From an uncultured Eubacteriales bacterium (lineage in GTDB: Bacteria; Bacillota; Clostridia; Peptostreptococcales; Anaerovoracaceae), in NCBI GenBank assembly GCA_900542565.1, contig UQOC01000007.1, positions 1 through 64,000 of the forward strand: 64,000 nucleotides of DNA, in the 5' to 3' direction. Shown here in pieces: positions 14,539 to 23,226 of the stretch (within the stretch, counting starts at the first letter, position 1; each line of letters opens with the position of its first letter). The notes under the pieces were generated by a model. It was not told the DNA's origin. It saw only the letters and a list, made by a program, of their open reading frames with translations, and ran no database searches. A program made the position numbers and the translations under genes.

Positions 14539-17181
14539 ATGCAACACTACTTAAAGACGGTCGAAGAGACATTGTCTGAAGTAAAAGCTACTGCTAACGG
14601 ACTCAGTTCCAAAGAGGCTGAGGAGCGCCTACAGCGGGATGGAAAGAACAAACTGAAAGAACCTCCAAAGGATTCTTTGCTGAAAAAATTCCTGCTGCAA
14701 TTCGCTGACCCGATGATCATCATCCTCGTGGTTGCTGCTGTGATATCCGGCGTAACTGCTTTCTATGCACATGAAAGCTTTGCAGATGTCATAATCATAC
14801 TGGCTGTCGTGCTCATCAACGCCGTGCTCGGCGTATATCAGGAAAGCAAGGCGGAAAAAGCCATAGAAGCCCTGCAGGAAATGGCGGCGGCCACAAGTAA
14901 GGTATACAGGGACGGCAAACTGATAACCGTAAAGAGCGAGGATCTTGTCAAGGGCGACATAATCGTTCTCGAAGCGGGAGATGCAGTACCTGCCGACGGA
15001 AGGATCATACAGTGCGCCAGCATGAAGATCGAAGAAGCAGCACTTACAGGCGAGAGCGTTCCTGTCGATAAGACCGATCAGCAGCTTTCTCTTGGCGACC
15101 AAAAGGAAATACCTCTGGGCGACCGTAAAAATATGATCTATATGGGAAGTACCGTAGTGTACGGGCGCGGAATGGCCGTCATATGCGACACCGGTATGGA
15201 TACAGAGATGGGTAAGATCGCCGATGCACTTGCTCAGGCAAAAGACGGCAAGACCCCGCTCCAGATCAAACTTTCACAGCTCAGCAAAGTCCTTACGGTA
15301 CTGGTCCTGGCAATATGCGTTGTGATCTTTGCGGTAAGCCTGCTGAGAGCCGGAGAAATAAACGGAGATGTACTCCTGGATACATTTATGGTTGCCGTGA
15401 GCCTGGCCGTTGCAGCCATACCTGAAGGCCTTGCTGCCGTAGTTACCATCGTACTTTCCATTGGCGTTACCAACATGAGCAAGAGGAACGCCATAATCCG
15501 TAAACTCACTGCAGTTGAAACACTGGGCTGTGCTCAGATCATCTGCTCTGACAAGACCGGAACCCTGACACAGAACAAGATGACCGTAGTAGACCATTAC
15601 GGAGATGATGAGATGACGCTGGCCAAGGCAATGGCCCTGTGCTGCGACGCCGTTATAGAACCGGGAGATGATTCTGCTACCGGAGAACCTACCGAATGCG
15701 CTCTCGTAAATTATGCCGCCAAGCTGGGAATCGATAAAAAACAGACTGAGGGCATAATGCCTAGAGAGGAAGAAGTTCCGTTTGACAGCGGCAGAAAGAT
15801 GATGTCTACCCTTCATGCCGACAGCCAATCGGGAAAAGTTATACAATATACCAAAGGCGCACCTGACGAAGTCCTGAAAAAATGTACTTCGATCCTGGAT
15901 AAAGGTCAGGTAAGGCCGATAACAGAGGATGACAAGAACGCTATACTGGCTGCCAACAAAGATATGGCAGACAGGGCTCTGAGAGTCCTTATGGCTTCTT
16001 TCAAGACATACGACAAGATGCCTGAAAAAGTCGATGCAGCGTCCGTTGAAAATGATCTGTGCTTCATAGGCCTTGTAGGAATGATAGACCCGGTAAGACC
16101 GGAAGTAAAAGCAGCCATAGAGGAATGCGGCACTGCCGGCATAATACCTGTGATGATAACAGGTGACCATGTTGATACGGCAGCGGCTATAGGTAAGGAA
16201 CTGGGTATCCTCAAAGATGGAAGAAGAGCCATTACGGGAGCAATGCTCAACGAGATGGACGATGATACATTTGAAAAGGAAATCGAGCATATAGGCGTTT
16301 ATGCCCGTGTACAGCCTGAACATAAGGTCCGCATCGTAAACATGTGGAAGAAAAAAGGCTATGTAACCGCAATGACAGGAGACGGAGTAAATGACGCTCC
16401 TAGCATTAAATCTGCTGACATAGGCGTAGGAATGGGCATCACGGGTACTGATGTTACCAAGAATGTAGCCGATATGGTCCTGGCAGACGACAACTTTGCC
16501 ACGATAGTCGGTGCTGTGGAAGAAGGAAGAAGGATTTACGATAATATCCGCAAGTCCATACAGTTCCTGCTTGCTTCCAACATGAGTGAGGTAATAACCA
16601 TCTTTGTGGCGACGATGCTCGGATTCACGATCCTGCAGCCGGTACACCTGCTTTGGATCAACCTTATAACCGACTGCTTCCCGGCCCTTGCCCTGGGCGT
16701 TGAAAGACCGGAAGATGACATAATGAAACGCAACCCGAGAAAACCGACCGAAGGCGTATTTGCCGGCGGTATGGGATTCGATATGATATATCAGGGCGTG
16801 ATCCTTGCAGGACTTACTCTTGCAGCATACTTCATCGGCCACTATATCGAATCGGGGATATGGGAGATCACCACAAGCGAAGACGGCACAACGATGGCTT
16901 TCGTAACATTGTCGCTGGCTGAAATATTCCACAGCTTCAATATGCGTTCGCAGAGAGGAAGCCTGTTCCATATCAAGCATCTGAACCCTGCTCTCACATG
17001 GGCCGGAATAGCAAGCTTGATAGCAACTGTTCTTGTAATATATGTTCCGTTCCTCCGCGAAGCGTTCGGATTCTCACATATAAGCCTGCAGGAATTCGGC
17101 ATAGCTATCGTACTTGCTGTACTGATCATTCCTATCGTTGAGATCATCAAGTTCATAGAAAGAAAGACTGCAGCAAAATAA
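14539..17181 (+). CDS. P2-type Ca2+/Mn2+-transporting ATPase
   Basis: An 880-residue P-type ATPase. The actuator motif TGES is near residue 170, PEGL in the fourth membrane helix near 295, the phosphorylation motif DKTGTLT near 338, the nucleotide-domain MITGDH near 540, and TGDGVNDAP near 613. Ten membrane segments are expected. Motifs and length match the SERCA/PMCA-like P2A group (YoaB, CaxP), which exports Ca2+ and/or Mn2+. The upstream yybP-ykoY riboswitch favours Mn2+ as the physiological signal. The start is ATG 14539 behind GGAAAGGAAG, 48 bases inside a longer possible frame. A perfect terminator follows. Confidence 0.93.
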   Translation: MQHYLKTVEETLSEVKATANGLSSKEAEERLQRDGKNKLKEPPKDSLLKKFLLQFADPMIIILVVAAVISGVTAFYAHESFADVIIILAVVLINAVLGVYQESKAEKAIEALQEMAAATSKVYRDGKLITVKSEDLVKGDIIVLEAGDAVPADGRIIQCASMKIEEAALTGESVPVDKTDQQLSLGDQKEIPLGDRKNMIYMGSTVVYGRGMAVICDTGMDTEMGKIADALAQAKDGKTPLQIKLSQLSKVLTVLVLAICVVIFAVSLLRAGEINGDVLLDTFMVAVSLAVAAIPEGLAAVVTIVLSIGVTNMSKRNAIIRKLTAVETLGCAQIICSDKTGTLTQNKMTVVDHYGDDEMTLAKAMALCCDAVIEPGDDSATGEPTECALVNYAAKLGIDKKQTEGIMPREEEVPFDSGRKMMSTLHADSQSGKVIQYTKGAPDEVLKKCTSILDKGQVRPITEDDKNAILAANKDMADRALRVLMASFKTYDKMPEKVDAASVENDLCFIGLVGMIDPVRPEVKAAIEECGTAGIIPVMITGDHVDTAAAIGKELGILKDGRRAITGAMLNEMDDDTFEKEIEHIGVYARVQPEHKVRIVNMWKKKGYVTAMTGDGVNDAPSIKSADIGVGMGITGTDVTKNVADMVLADDNFATIVGAVEEGRRIYDNIRKSIQFLLASNMSEVITIFVATMLGFTILQPVHLLWINLITDCFPALALGVERPEDDIMKRNPRKPTEGVFAGGMGFDMIYQGVILAGLTLAAYFIGHYIESGIWEITTSEDGTTMAFVTLSLAEIFHSFNMRSQRGSLFHIKHLNPALTWAGIASLIATVLVIYVPFLREAFGFSHISLQEFGIAIVLAVLIIPIVEIIKFIERKTAAK

Positions 17182-17198
17182 TCATATGGTTGTATCTG

Positions 17199-17236
17199 AC
17201 CGGCGGTGTCCTGTAAACACCGCCGGTTTTTTCTTT
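17199..17236 (+). terminator. Rho-independent terminator after the cation ATPase
   Basis: ACCGGCGGTGT (17199-17209) pairs perfectly with ACACCGCCGGT (17217-17227) around a 7-base loop, followed by TTTTTTCTTTT. Confidence 0.95.
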
Positions 17237-17262
17237 TATATCGGCCTTTTTTGAAATATCAG

Positions 17263-17291
17263 TTAACAAGGAGTCTTGATTATGATATAAT
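17263..17291 (+). promoter_or_regulatory. Sigma-A promoter for the pantothenate kinase operon
   Basis: TTAACA (17263-17268), exactly 17 bases, then a consensus TATAAT (17286-17291). It follows a terminator and precedes the ATG at 17360. Confidence 0.8.
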
Positions 17292-17359
17292 ATCCAAGTC
17301 GATTGTTAAAAAAATATACAGCGTACCCTTTGCTATGCAATGGGGAGAAAGGAAAAACA

Positions 17360-18202
17360 ATGGGTATCGTCGTAGGAATTGATATCGGGGGAAGCACTAC
17401 AAAGATAGCAGGATTCAGAGGAGAGCAGATGATGCTGCCGGTGCAGATTTCTGCGGACAGCGCAGTAGCGTCACTGTTCGGAGCCTTTGGAAAGTTTTTA
17501 TATGATAATGGACTTCAGCTTGAGGATATTTCACAGGTAAATCTTACAGGTGTAGGCTGCAGCTCCATCAAACAGCGGATATACGGACTTCCTACATACA
17601 AAGTAGATGAATTTACATCCAATGGTGTAGGCGGAGGATATTTTGCCCAGGGAAAAAAGACATTTATGGTGGTCAGCATGGGTACAGGCACATCCTTTGT
17701 CGAAGTAAAAGACGGCATACCGCGCCATCTGGGGGGTATAGGGATAGGAGGAGGCACCATAATGGGCCTTTCAAAGATCATGCTTAACACCAGTGATGCC
17801 GAAAAGATCAGAGAACTTGCCTCAGGCGGAGAAGTAGGCAATATTGACCTGCGCATAGGTGATATTTCCAAAAAACCCCTGCCCGGACTTGACCTGCAGA
17901 TAACCGCCTCAAACTTCGGAAAAGCGTCCTCAAGAGCCAATTGTGAGGACAAAGCAGCAGGTATAGTACATATGGTAATAGAAACCATATGCCAGGCTGC
18001 CGTATTGATCGCAAACGGGACCGACATATCGGATTTTGTCCTCATCGGCAACCTCATACATTTTCCTGAATGCTGGAGCGTATGTGAGATGATAAAGACC
18101 ATGTATCCAGGAGTGAACTTCATAATCCCTGAGGACGGAGAATACGGCACAGCTATTGGTACGGCGCTGGCGGATCAATGCTGCCTTAAACCGGTAGACT
18201 GA
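17360..18202 (+). CDS. coaW: Type II pantothenate kinase
   Basis: A 280-residue ASKHA-fold kinase. The N-terminal phosphate loop is GIDIGGSTTKIAGF, and further motifs are VSMGTGTSFVEV and GGIGIGGGTIMGLS, as in the staphylococcal CoaW/eukaryotic PanK type. It phosphorylates pantothenate in the first step of coenzyme A synthesis. Type II enzymes are typically insensitive to CoA feedback. The start is ATG 17360 behind GGGGAGAAAGG; an in-frame upstream codon at 17303 would add 19 residues that do not look conserved. The next gene starts 4 bp after the stop. Confidence 0.88.
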   Translation: MGIVVGIDIGGSTTKIAGFRGEQMMLPVQISADSAVASLFGAFGKFLYDNGLQLEDISQVNLTGVGCSSIKQRIYGLPTYKVDEFTSNGVGGGYFAQGKKTFMVVSMGTGTSFVEVKDGIPRHLGGIGIGGGTIMGLSKIMLNTSDAEKIRELASGGEVGNIDLRIGDISKKPLPGLDLQITASNFGKASSRANCEDKAAGIVHMVIETICQAAVLIANGTDISDFVLIGNLIHFPECWSVCEMIKTMYPGVNFIIPEDGEYGTAIGTALADQCCLKPVD

Positions 18203-18205
18203 CAT

Positions 18206-18871
18206 ATGAAAGACAAGAACTTTTTCCTTTCCGGGTGGGTCCCGGCCATAGGTGCGGCATTGGTGATAATATGTCTGTCGGTTTCTCTGACGGTAATGTT
18301 CAGGCCTCTGTATTACTTCGACATAGAGCATCTGCAGATCTCTGAAATCTCAGGATACACGCCTCAGGAATGCAGAGAAAACTACGATGCTCTCATAGAT
18401 TATAACCTGCTGTTTGGAGATAAAGAACTGGTCTTTCCGGACATGGACATGTCCCGTGAGGGCAGGATACATTTTGAAGAAGTAAAGGACATATTCATCA
18501 GCATGCAGATAATATCTGCCGCAGGATTGGCAGCGCTTGCAGCGTGGGTCATCCGGATCAGGAAAAACGGCGCCGGCCGTAACAGGATAATTTGGATGAA
18601 ATATACAGGATATGTGATACTGACCGTTATCATATTGGCAGCCGGCGCAATGGTCATAGACTGGCAGTGGGCATTTGAAACCATGCACGCCATATTTTTT
18701 GACAATGATTACTGGATTTTTGATCCGGATACAGATCCGGTCATAACCATATTGCCGGATATGTTTTTTTACCACTGCGGTATCTTGATAGTGATATTAG
18801 CCGCAGTACAGATAGCCGCTTTGCAGCTGACATATAGGAGATTGGCCCATGGCAGGAGAAAAAAACTTTAA
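18206..18871 (+). CDS. TIGR01906/DUF1461 family integral membrane protein
   Basis: A 221-residue protein with four hydrophobic segments (about 9-31, 95-115, 132-152, 190-212). The family region between segments 3 and 4 is clear: MHAIFFDNDYWIFDPDTD then VITILPDMFF. Such proteins are common in Lactobacillales and Clostridia and their function is unknown. It begins 4 bp after coaW without an obvious ribosome site of its own, so it may be translationally coupled. A more divergent protein of similar build lies at 1383-2045. Confidence 0.75.
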   Translation: MKDKNFFLSGWVPAIGAALVIICLSVSLTVMFRPLYYFDIEHLQISEISGYTPQECRENYDALIDYNLLFGDKELVFPDMDMSREGRIHFEEVKDIFISMQIISAAGLAALAAWVIRIRKNGAGRNRIIWMKYTGYVILTVIILAAGAMVIDWQWAFETMHAIFFDNDYWIFDPDTDPVITILPDMFFYHCGILIVILAAVQIAALQLTYRRLAHGRRKKL

Positions 18872-19082
18872 GATACTTTTTTTCAGGCATTATGACAGAA
18901 AAATCGCAGAAGGTTCCATAACATTCTCAAAGCTTGGGATCAGCAAGGATGAATTCACAAAGCTATGTACAGAAGAAGGCTATGTGCCTGATGAGGAAAT
19001 GGTCAGAAATCTGTGCACTGTCATGGAACTGTCCGAAGAAGAGACAAAGGAAATGATACTGACAGCAAGCCGCAGATATTGA
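18849..19082 (+). CDS. Small conserved-looking cytoplasmic protein of unknown function
   Basis: A 77-residue protein overlapping the membrane protein gene by 23 bp, with its own AGGAG 8 bases before the ATG. It is highly charged and helical. The part FSKLGISKDEFTKLC and the acidic end ELSEEETKEMI recall helix-turn-helix or Cro-like small proteins, but no motif is decisive. Its last codons form the left arm of the terminator that follows. Confidence 0.6.
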   Translation: MAGEKNFKILFFRHYDRKIAEGSITFSKLGISKDEFTKLCTEEGYVPDEEMVRNLCTVMELSEEETKEMILTASRRY

Positions 19083-19097
19083 TATCTGCGGCTTTTT
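19068..19097 (+). terminator. Rho-independent terminator
   Basis: AGCCGCAGATAT (19068-19079) pairs perfectly with ATATCTGCGGCT (19082-19093) over a 2-base gap and is followed by TTTTT. It overlaps the stop of the 77-residue gene and closes the coaW operon, facing the convergent ychF. Confidence 0.9.
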
Positions 19098-19130
19098 AAC
19101 GGATAAAACTGTCCTGAGAATTTAAAGTGA

Positions 19131-20222
19131 TCAAACATTGAAAAGGAAATGCATTACATCTCCGTCTTTTACCACATAGTCCTTTCCTTCGGATCTTATG
19201 AGGCCTTTTTCCTTGGCGGTGGCAAGGTTGCCTCCGCATTCTATCAGTTTGTCGTACGCTATGGTCTCAGCTCTGATAAATCCCTTTTCAAAATCGGAAT
19301 GGATCTTTCCGGCAGCCTGAGGCGCCTTGGTACCCCGTTTGATGGTCCATGCCCGAACTTCCGGTTCTCCTGCTGTCAGGAAAGAGATAAGGTCCAGAAG
19401 GGCATAAGACGCTTTTATCAGCTTATCCAGGCCTGATTCTTCAATGCCAAGTTCCTGCAGGAACAGAGTTTTTTCATCATCATCCAGTTCTGCCATTTCA
19501 GCTTCAATCTCGGCGCAGATGACCACCGTCTGAGACTTCTCAGAAGCAGCCAGGTCCCTGACACTGTCCACATAAGGATTAGCCTCTGAGGCGGCTTCTT
19601 CTTCGGAAACATTTGCGACATATATGACAGGTTTATACGAGAGCAGATCCAGAGTTTTTACAAAAGCCGCTTCTTCATCGTCAAGATCCATGGCTCTGGC
19701 GTTATTTCCTTCTCCGAGCCACTGATATATCCTGTTGAGAAGATCAACTTCAGCCTGAAGTTTCTTGTCGGCTTTTGCTGCCTTGGTTGTTCTTTGGATG
19801 CGCCTTTCGAGGATCTCCATGTCAGAAAGCAGGAGCTCAGTGTTTATGGTCTGGATATCTGCTACCGGATCGATCCGTCCGTCAACATGCACTATATTTG
19901 GATCATCAAAGCATCTGACCACATGGACTATGGCGTCCACTTCACGGATATGGCCGAGGAATTTGTTGCCGAGGCCTTCGCCCTTGGATGCGCCTTTAAC
20001 GAGGCCGGCTATATCGCAGAATTCAATGGTCGTATATATGGTTTTTTTTGAGTTATACATCCTGTGGAGGACTTTAAGCCGTTCATCCGGCACTGTGACA
20101 ACGCCGACATTGGGTTCAATGGTGCAGAACGGATAATTTGCCGCTTCGGCGCCAGCCTTTGTTATGGCATTGAACAAGGTACTTTTGCCCACATTGGGGA
20201 GCCCGACGATTCCTAATCTCAT
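19131..20222 (-). CDS. ychF: Redox-regulated ribosome-binding ATPase YchF
   Basis: A 363-residue Obg-superfamily P-loop protein. G1 is GLPNVGKSTLFNA, the switch region is NYPFCTIEPNVGVV, G3 is DIAGLVKGASKGEGLG, and a G4-like YVANVSEEE replaces NKxD, which gives the family its preference for ATP. The C-terminal TGS domain (about 275-363, TAGEPEVRAWTIKRGTKAPQ) is intact. It binds ribosomes and takes part in oxidative-stress control. The start ATG has AAAGGAG 6 bases before it. It lies downstream of lgt, 12 bp away, in one minus-strand unit. Confidence 0.95.
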   Translation of the reverse strand: MRLGIVGLPNVGKSTLFNAITKAGAEAANYPFCTIEPNVGVVTVPDERLKVLHRMYNSKKTIYTTIEFCDIAGLVKGASKGEGLGNKFLGHIREVDAIVHVVRCFDDPNIVHVDGRIDPVADIQTINTELLLSDMEILERRIQRTTKAAKADKKLQAEVDLLNRIYQWLGEGNNARAMDLDDEEAAFVKTLDLLSYKPVIYVANVSEEEAASEANPYVDSVRDLAASEKSQTVVICAEIEAEMAELDDDEKTLFLQELGIEESGLDKLIKASYALLDLISFLTAGEPEVRAWTIKRGTKAPQAAGKIHSDFEKGFIRAETIAYDKLIECGGNLATAKEKGLIRSEGKDYVVKDGDVMHFLFNV

Positions 20223-20234
20223 AAGATAACTCCT

Positions 20235-20990
20235 TTATAATCTGTTTTTTATCTGTTTTGTCTTTCTTAAATAAAAGTATAGCGCAATGCATACAGCTAT
20301 TATGACGAGACTGATGACTTGTGCCTGACGGAGAGGTCCTATCATCAGGCTGTCAGTCCTGAGACCTTCGACGAAGAACCTTTCCACCGAATAAAGTATG
20401 CCGTAAAGACAGATGATCTGGCCGTAAAAAGTCCTTCTCCGGCTGGAAAAATACATCAGGAAGATAAAGAGCAGGAAACACCATACAGATTCGTAAAGAA
20501 ATGTAGGATGATAGCCCACTCCGTCTATTATCTGTGCCCACGGCAGGTCTGTAGGACCTCCATGAGCCTCTTCATTAAAAAAGTTGCCCCATCTGCCTAT
20601 GGCCTGTGCCAGAGGGATCACAGGAGCCACAAGATCAGTGCCGTTTAAAAAAGAAACCCCGTGTTTTCTGCAAAGAAAGTAGGCAACGATAAAAGAAAGT
20701 ATGAGGCCGCCGTGGATGGCAAGGCCCCCGCTCCTGATATCGAAGATCTTCATCAGGTCATCCTTATACATATCCCATGTAAAGATGACATAATAAAGGC
20801 GTGCGCCGATTATGGCAGAAGGGATCACCGCTATGGTGATGGTCAGTATAAAGTCCTGATCGATGCCGAATTTTGGGGCTCTTATATAAGTGATGGCGAC
20901 AGCCAGCAGGAACCCAGTTCCGATCAGTACGCCGTACCACATTATATCGATTCCGAATATGGAAAAAGCAATAGGATCCGGTGCAACCAT
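20235..20990 (-). CDS. lgt: Prolipoprotein diacylglyceryl transferase Lgt
   Basis: A seven-helix inner-membrane enzyme (251 residues). It carries the conserved GGLAIHGGLI near residue 90, the Lgt signature GRWGNFFNEEAHG near 132, and the Arg region YSVERFFVEGLR. It transfers diacylglycerol from phosphatidylglycerol to the lipobox Cys of prelipoproteins, the first step of lipoprotein maturation. An in-frame TTG at 20996 lies 2 bases from AAAGGAG, whereas ATG 20990 lies 8 bases away, so I choose the ATG. Confidence 0.93.
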   Translation of the reverse strand: MVAPDPIAFSIFGIDIMWYGVLIGTGFLLAVAITYIRAPKFGIDQDFILTITIAVIPSAIIGARLYYVIFTWDMYKDDLMKIFDIRSGGLAIHGGLILSFIVAYFLCRKHGVSFLNGTDLVAPVIPLAQAIGRWGNFFNEEAHGGPTDLPWAQIIDGVGYHPTFLYESVWCFLLFIFLMYFSSRRRTFYGQIICLYGILYSVERFFVEGLRTDSLMIGPLRQAQVISLVIIAVCIALYFYLRKTKQIKNRL

Positions 20991-21013
20991 TTCCAAAACT
21001 CCTTTTGAATGAA

Positions 21014-21043
21014 TTGACTTAAATAAAGCACCTAAATATTATA
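21014..21043 (+). promoter_or_regulatory. Divergent overlapping promoters for sfsA (+) and lgt (-)
   Basis: On the plus strand TTGACT (21014-21019), 17 bases, TATTAT (21037-21042) precedes sfsA. On the minus strand a consensus TATAAT occupies 21043-21038, the same bases, ahead of lgt, with a weaker TTGATG-like -35 at a long 19-base spacing. The two -10 elements overlap, so the polymerases should exclude each other. The plus promoter is the better supported of the two. Confidence 0.6.
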
Positions 21044-21088
21044 CAAAAAAAACTACCAAATGTCATCAAAGTTTGGTACTATTTTTAT

Positions 21089-21829
21089 ATGAAATATTCA
21101 AATGTGATAAGTGCGGAATTTGTCAGCAGACCCAACCGGTTCATTGCAGAGGTTATGGTCGGAGGAGAAAGGGTAAGAGCTCATGTGAAAAATACCGGCA
21201 GATGTGCAGAACTGCTGGTCCCCGGTGCGAAGGTATATGTTCAGGATCACAGGGACAGTATGGGAAGCCGGAAGCTTGCCTACAGCCTTATAAGCGTGGA
21301 AAAATATCTGCCGGATGGCAGGACTATCATCGTCAATATGGATTCTCAGGCACCCAACAGGGTGGTCAAAGAAGCGCTGGAAGAAGGCCGGCTGAGGCTG
21401 CCTGGTCTGGACAGCCTTGAGATCATCAGGCCGGAAAGCCGCTGGGGCGGATCAAGGCTGGATTTTTTTCTCCGTGATGTGCAGGGACGAGAAGCCTATG
21501 CAGAAGTCAAAGGAGTCAACCTGGAATCAGAGGGGGTGGCTCTTTTTCCCGATGCGCCTACAGACCGGGGGATAAGACATCTCAATGAACTGATAAATAT
21601 AAAAGAAAGCGGCAGGCAGGCCTATGTCATATTTATAATACAAATGGCGGGAATAAGATATTTGGCGCCAAATGACATGAGGCACAGAGCATTTGGAGAC
21701 GCCCTCAGAAATGCGGAGGCAGCCGGAGTAAAGATACTGGCCTTTGACTGTGAGGTGCAGCCGGGAGAAGTAAAGATAAAAAGCCCTGTAAAAACAGTTT
21801 TGAGGAGGAACGGCAATGGATGTGAATAG
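21089..21829 (+). CDS. sfsA: DNA/RNA nuclease SfsA
   Basis: A 246-residue SfsA-family protein. An OB-fold-like N-terminus (residues 1-80, with VKNTGRCAELLVPGAKVYVQ) is followed by a restriction-endonuclease-like core with SRLDFFL, AYAEVKGVNL and the FPDAPTDRGIRHLNEL signature. The family was first linked to sugar fermentation in E. coli and later described as nucleases. No clear Shine-Dalgarno precedes the ATG. A TACCAAA/TTTGGTA hairpin (21054-21060 with 21072-21078) lies in its leader, close to the start. It overlaps the TPR gene by 14 bp. Confidence 0.9.
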   Translation: MKYSNVISAEFVSRPNRFIAEVMVGGERVRAHVKNTGRCAELLVPGAKVYVQDHRDSMGSRKLAYSLISVEKYLPDGRTIIVNMDSQAPNRVVKEALEEGRLRLPGLDSLEIIRPESRWGGSRLDFFLRDVQGREAYAEVKGVNLESEGVALFPDAPTDRGIRHLNELINIKESGRQAYVIFIIQMAGIRYLAPNDMRHRAFGDALRNAEAAGVKILAFDCEVQPGEVKIKSPVKTVLRRNGNGCE

Positions 21830-22619
21830 ATTTTTTTACGACCTTGACGACATGCTGTCAAAAGGCAAGGCAAAAGAAGCGGTGCAGTATGTAAATGAAG
21901 CGATCGGACAAGCAGAGAAAGAACAAGATAAGAGGGCTCTAGTGGCGGTCTATAATGAGGCAGGAGGCCTCTGCAGGGATTTTTCCAGATATGAGGAGGC
22001 AGAGAGCTATTATAAGGAAGCTCTGTCGCTTATAGAAGAGATGGGTGCGGCAGAAAGCGAAAGCCATGGCACGACCCTGATAAACTATGGCACTTGTCTT
22101 GGAAATAGCGGCAGGTTTGATGAAGCTGCGGAAATGTTTTCCCGTGCGGCTGAAATATTATCAAAGCTCGGCATGGCCAGCGACTACAGGATGGCCGCCT
22201 TATATAATAATATGAGCTGGATAGCCCAGGAAAGAGGAGAACTGCAAGATGCAGAGGATTACCTGAACAAGGCTGTTTTCTTGCTGAGGACTGTTGACGA
22301 CAGCGAAGGGGAACAGGCAGCATCTTATACCAATCTTGCAAATATATACTGGGCGCAGGGAAAGCTGAGCGAAGCAAAGGTCATGCTCATAAAAGCAGTA
22401 GATATTTACAAGGAAAAAGAATATTTAAGATCTGAAGGAAGATATGCGGCAGCCATATCCGCATTGGCAAACATATATTTCAGCGAAGGAGACTATATGA
22501 GATCTGCTGCCCTGTGCCTTGAGGCAATGGACGAGATAGAAAGAGAATTCGGGCGTAATGACGCATGGAAAGTTGTGGAACAGAATCTCAAAGAAGCTGA
22601 AGACAAGATAAGAGAGTAG
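21816..22619 (+). CDS. Tetratricopeptide repeat protein
   Basis: A 267-residue soluble protein made almost entirely of TPR units of about 34-40 residues. Recognisable helix pairs are YNEAGGLCRDFSRYEEAESY, NYGTCLGNSGRFDEAAEMF, NNMSWIAQERGELQDAEDY, NLANIYWAQGKLSEAKVML and ALANIYFSEGDYMRSAALC. No catalytic domain or membrane segment is visible, so it is probably a protein-interaction adaptor. The ATG follows TGAGGAGGAAC and overlaps the end of sfsA. The promoter of the tRNA cluster begins about 90 bp after its stop. Confidence 0.85.
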   Translation: MDVNRFFYDLDDMLSKGKAKEAVQYVNEAIGQAEKEQDKRALVAVYNEAGGLCRDFSRYEEAESYYKEALSLIEEMGAAESESHGTTLINYGTCLGNSGRFDEAAEMFSRAAEILSKLGMASDYRMAALYNNMSWIAQERGELQDAEDYLNKAVFLLRTVDDSEGEQAASYTNLANIYWAQGKLSEAKVMLIKAVDIYKEKEYLRSEGRYAAAISALANIYFSEGDYMRSAALCLEAMDEIEREFGRNDAWKVVEQNLKEAEDKIRE

Positions 22620-22706
22620 ATCATGTCCGGAGGCGGAAGCATGCGGTATCCTGTACATGCAGATCCAAAGCCGTTCAAAGTCTTATAAATAAAATTTAAA
22701 AAAATG

Positions 22707-22735
22707 TTGACATACACCTGACAATTTGGTAATAT
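22707..22735 (+). promoter_or_regulatory. Strong promoter of the tRNA cluster
   Basis: A perfect TTGACA (22707-22712), 17 bases, then TAATAT (22730-22735). The first tRNA begins 32 bases later. No other promoter-like gap occurs within the cluster. Confidence 0.85.
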
Positions 22736-22767
22736 ATTTCTTGCAGTGATTTCAAATCATTGAGTGT

Positions 22768-22844
22768 GGCGGTGTAGCTTAGCTGGCTAGAGCGTCCGGT
22801 TCATACCCGGAAGGTCGGTGGTTCGACTCCACTCGCCGCTACCA
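22768..22844 (+). tRNA. tRNA-Met (CAT), elongator
   Basis: A 77-nt cloverleaf with an encoded CCA. The acceptor GGCGGTG pairs with CGCCGCT, with G-U pairs allowed. The anticodon loop contains CAT. It closely resembles the Bacillus elongator tRNA-Met and lacks the three G-C pairs of an initiator anticodon stem. Confidence 0.95.
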
Positions 22845-22859
22845 TTTTTTATTATACGG

Positions 22860-22935
22860 GGGCGCTTAGCTCAGCTGGGAGAGCATCTGCCTTACAAGCA
22901 GAGGGTCATAGGTTCGAGCCCTATAGCGCCCACCA
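22860..22935 (+). tRNA. tRNA-Val (TAC)
   Basis: A 76-nt cloverleaf with an encoded CCA. The acceptor GGGCGCT pairs with AGCGCCC. The anticodon is TAC in loop CTTACAA. Confidence 0.96.
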
Positions 22936-22940
22936 TTTGC

Positions 22941-23017
22941 GGCCTGGTAGTTCAGTTGGTTAGAATGCCAGCCTGTCACGCTGGAGGTCGACGGTTCGAG
23001 CCCGTTCCAGGTCGCCA
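22941..23017 (+). tRNA. tRNA-Asp (GTC)
   Basis: A 77-nt cloverleaf with acceptor GGCCTGG/CCAGGTC, anticodon GTC, discriminator G and encoded CCA. Confidence 0.96.
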
Positions 23018-23036
23018 ACTTTTTAACAGTTCCTTC

Positions 23037-23111
23037 GCTGGTGTGGCTCAACGGTAGAGCAGCTGATTTGTAATCAGCAGGTTGGGGGTTCGATTCCCTC
23101 CACCAGCTCCA
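23037..23111 (+). tRNA. tRNA-Thr (TGT)
   Basis: A 75-nt cloverleaf with acceptor GCTGGTG/CACCAGC, anticodon TGT and encoded CCA. Confidence 0.96.
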
Positions 23112-23118
23112 ATAATGT

Positions 23119-23203
23119 CGAGGGATTCCCGAGTGGCCAAAGGGGGCGGACTGTAAATCCGTTAGCTGAGCTTTCGATGGTTCGAATCCATCTCCCTCGA
23201 CCA
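23119..23203 (+). tRNA. tRNA-Tyr (GTA)
   Basis: An 85-nt class II tRNA with a long variable arm. The acceptor CGAGGGA pairs with TCCCTCG, the anticodon is GTA, and the CCA is encoded. It begins with C rather than the usual G. Confidence 0.94.
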
Positions 23204-23226
23204 TTTAACTCAATAATCATTAACAT

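Noticed and set aside
15274-16980. 568-codon frame on the minus strand
   Set aside because: It lies entirely opposite the P-type ATPase, whose motifs are intact in the plus frame. Composition (many Tyr, His, Cys, Arg) is typical of an antisense shadow.
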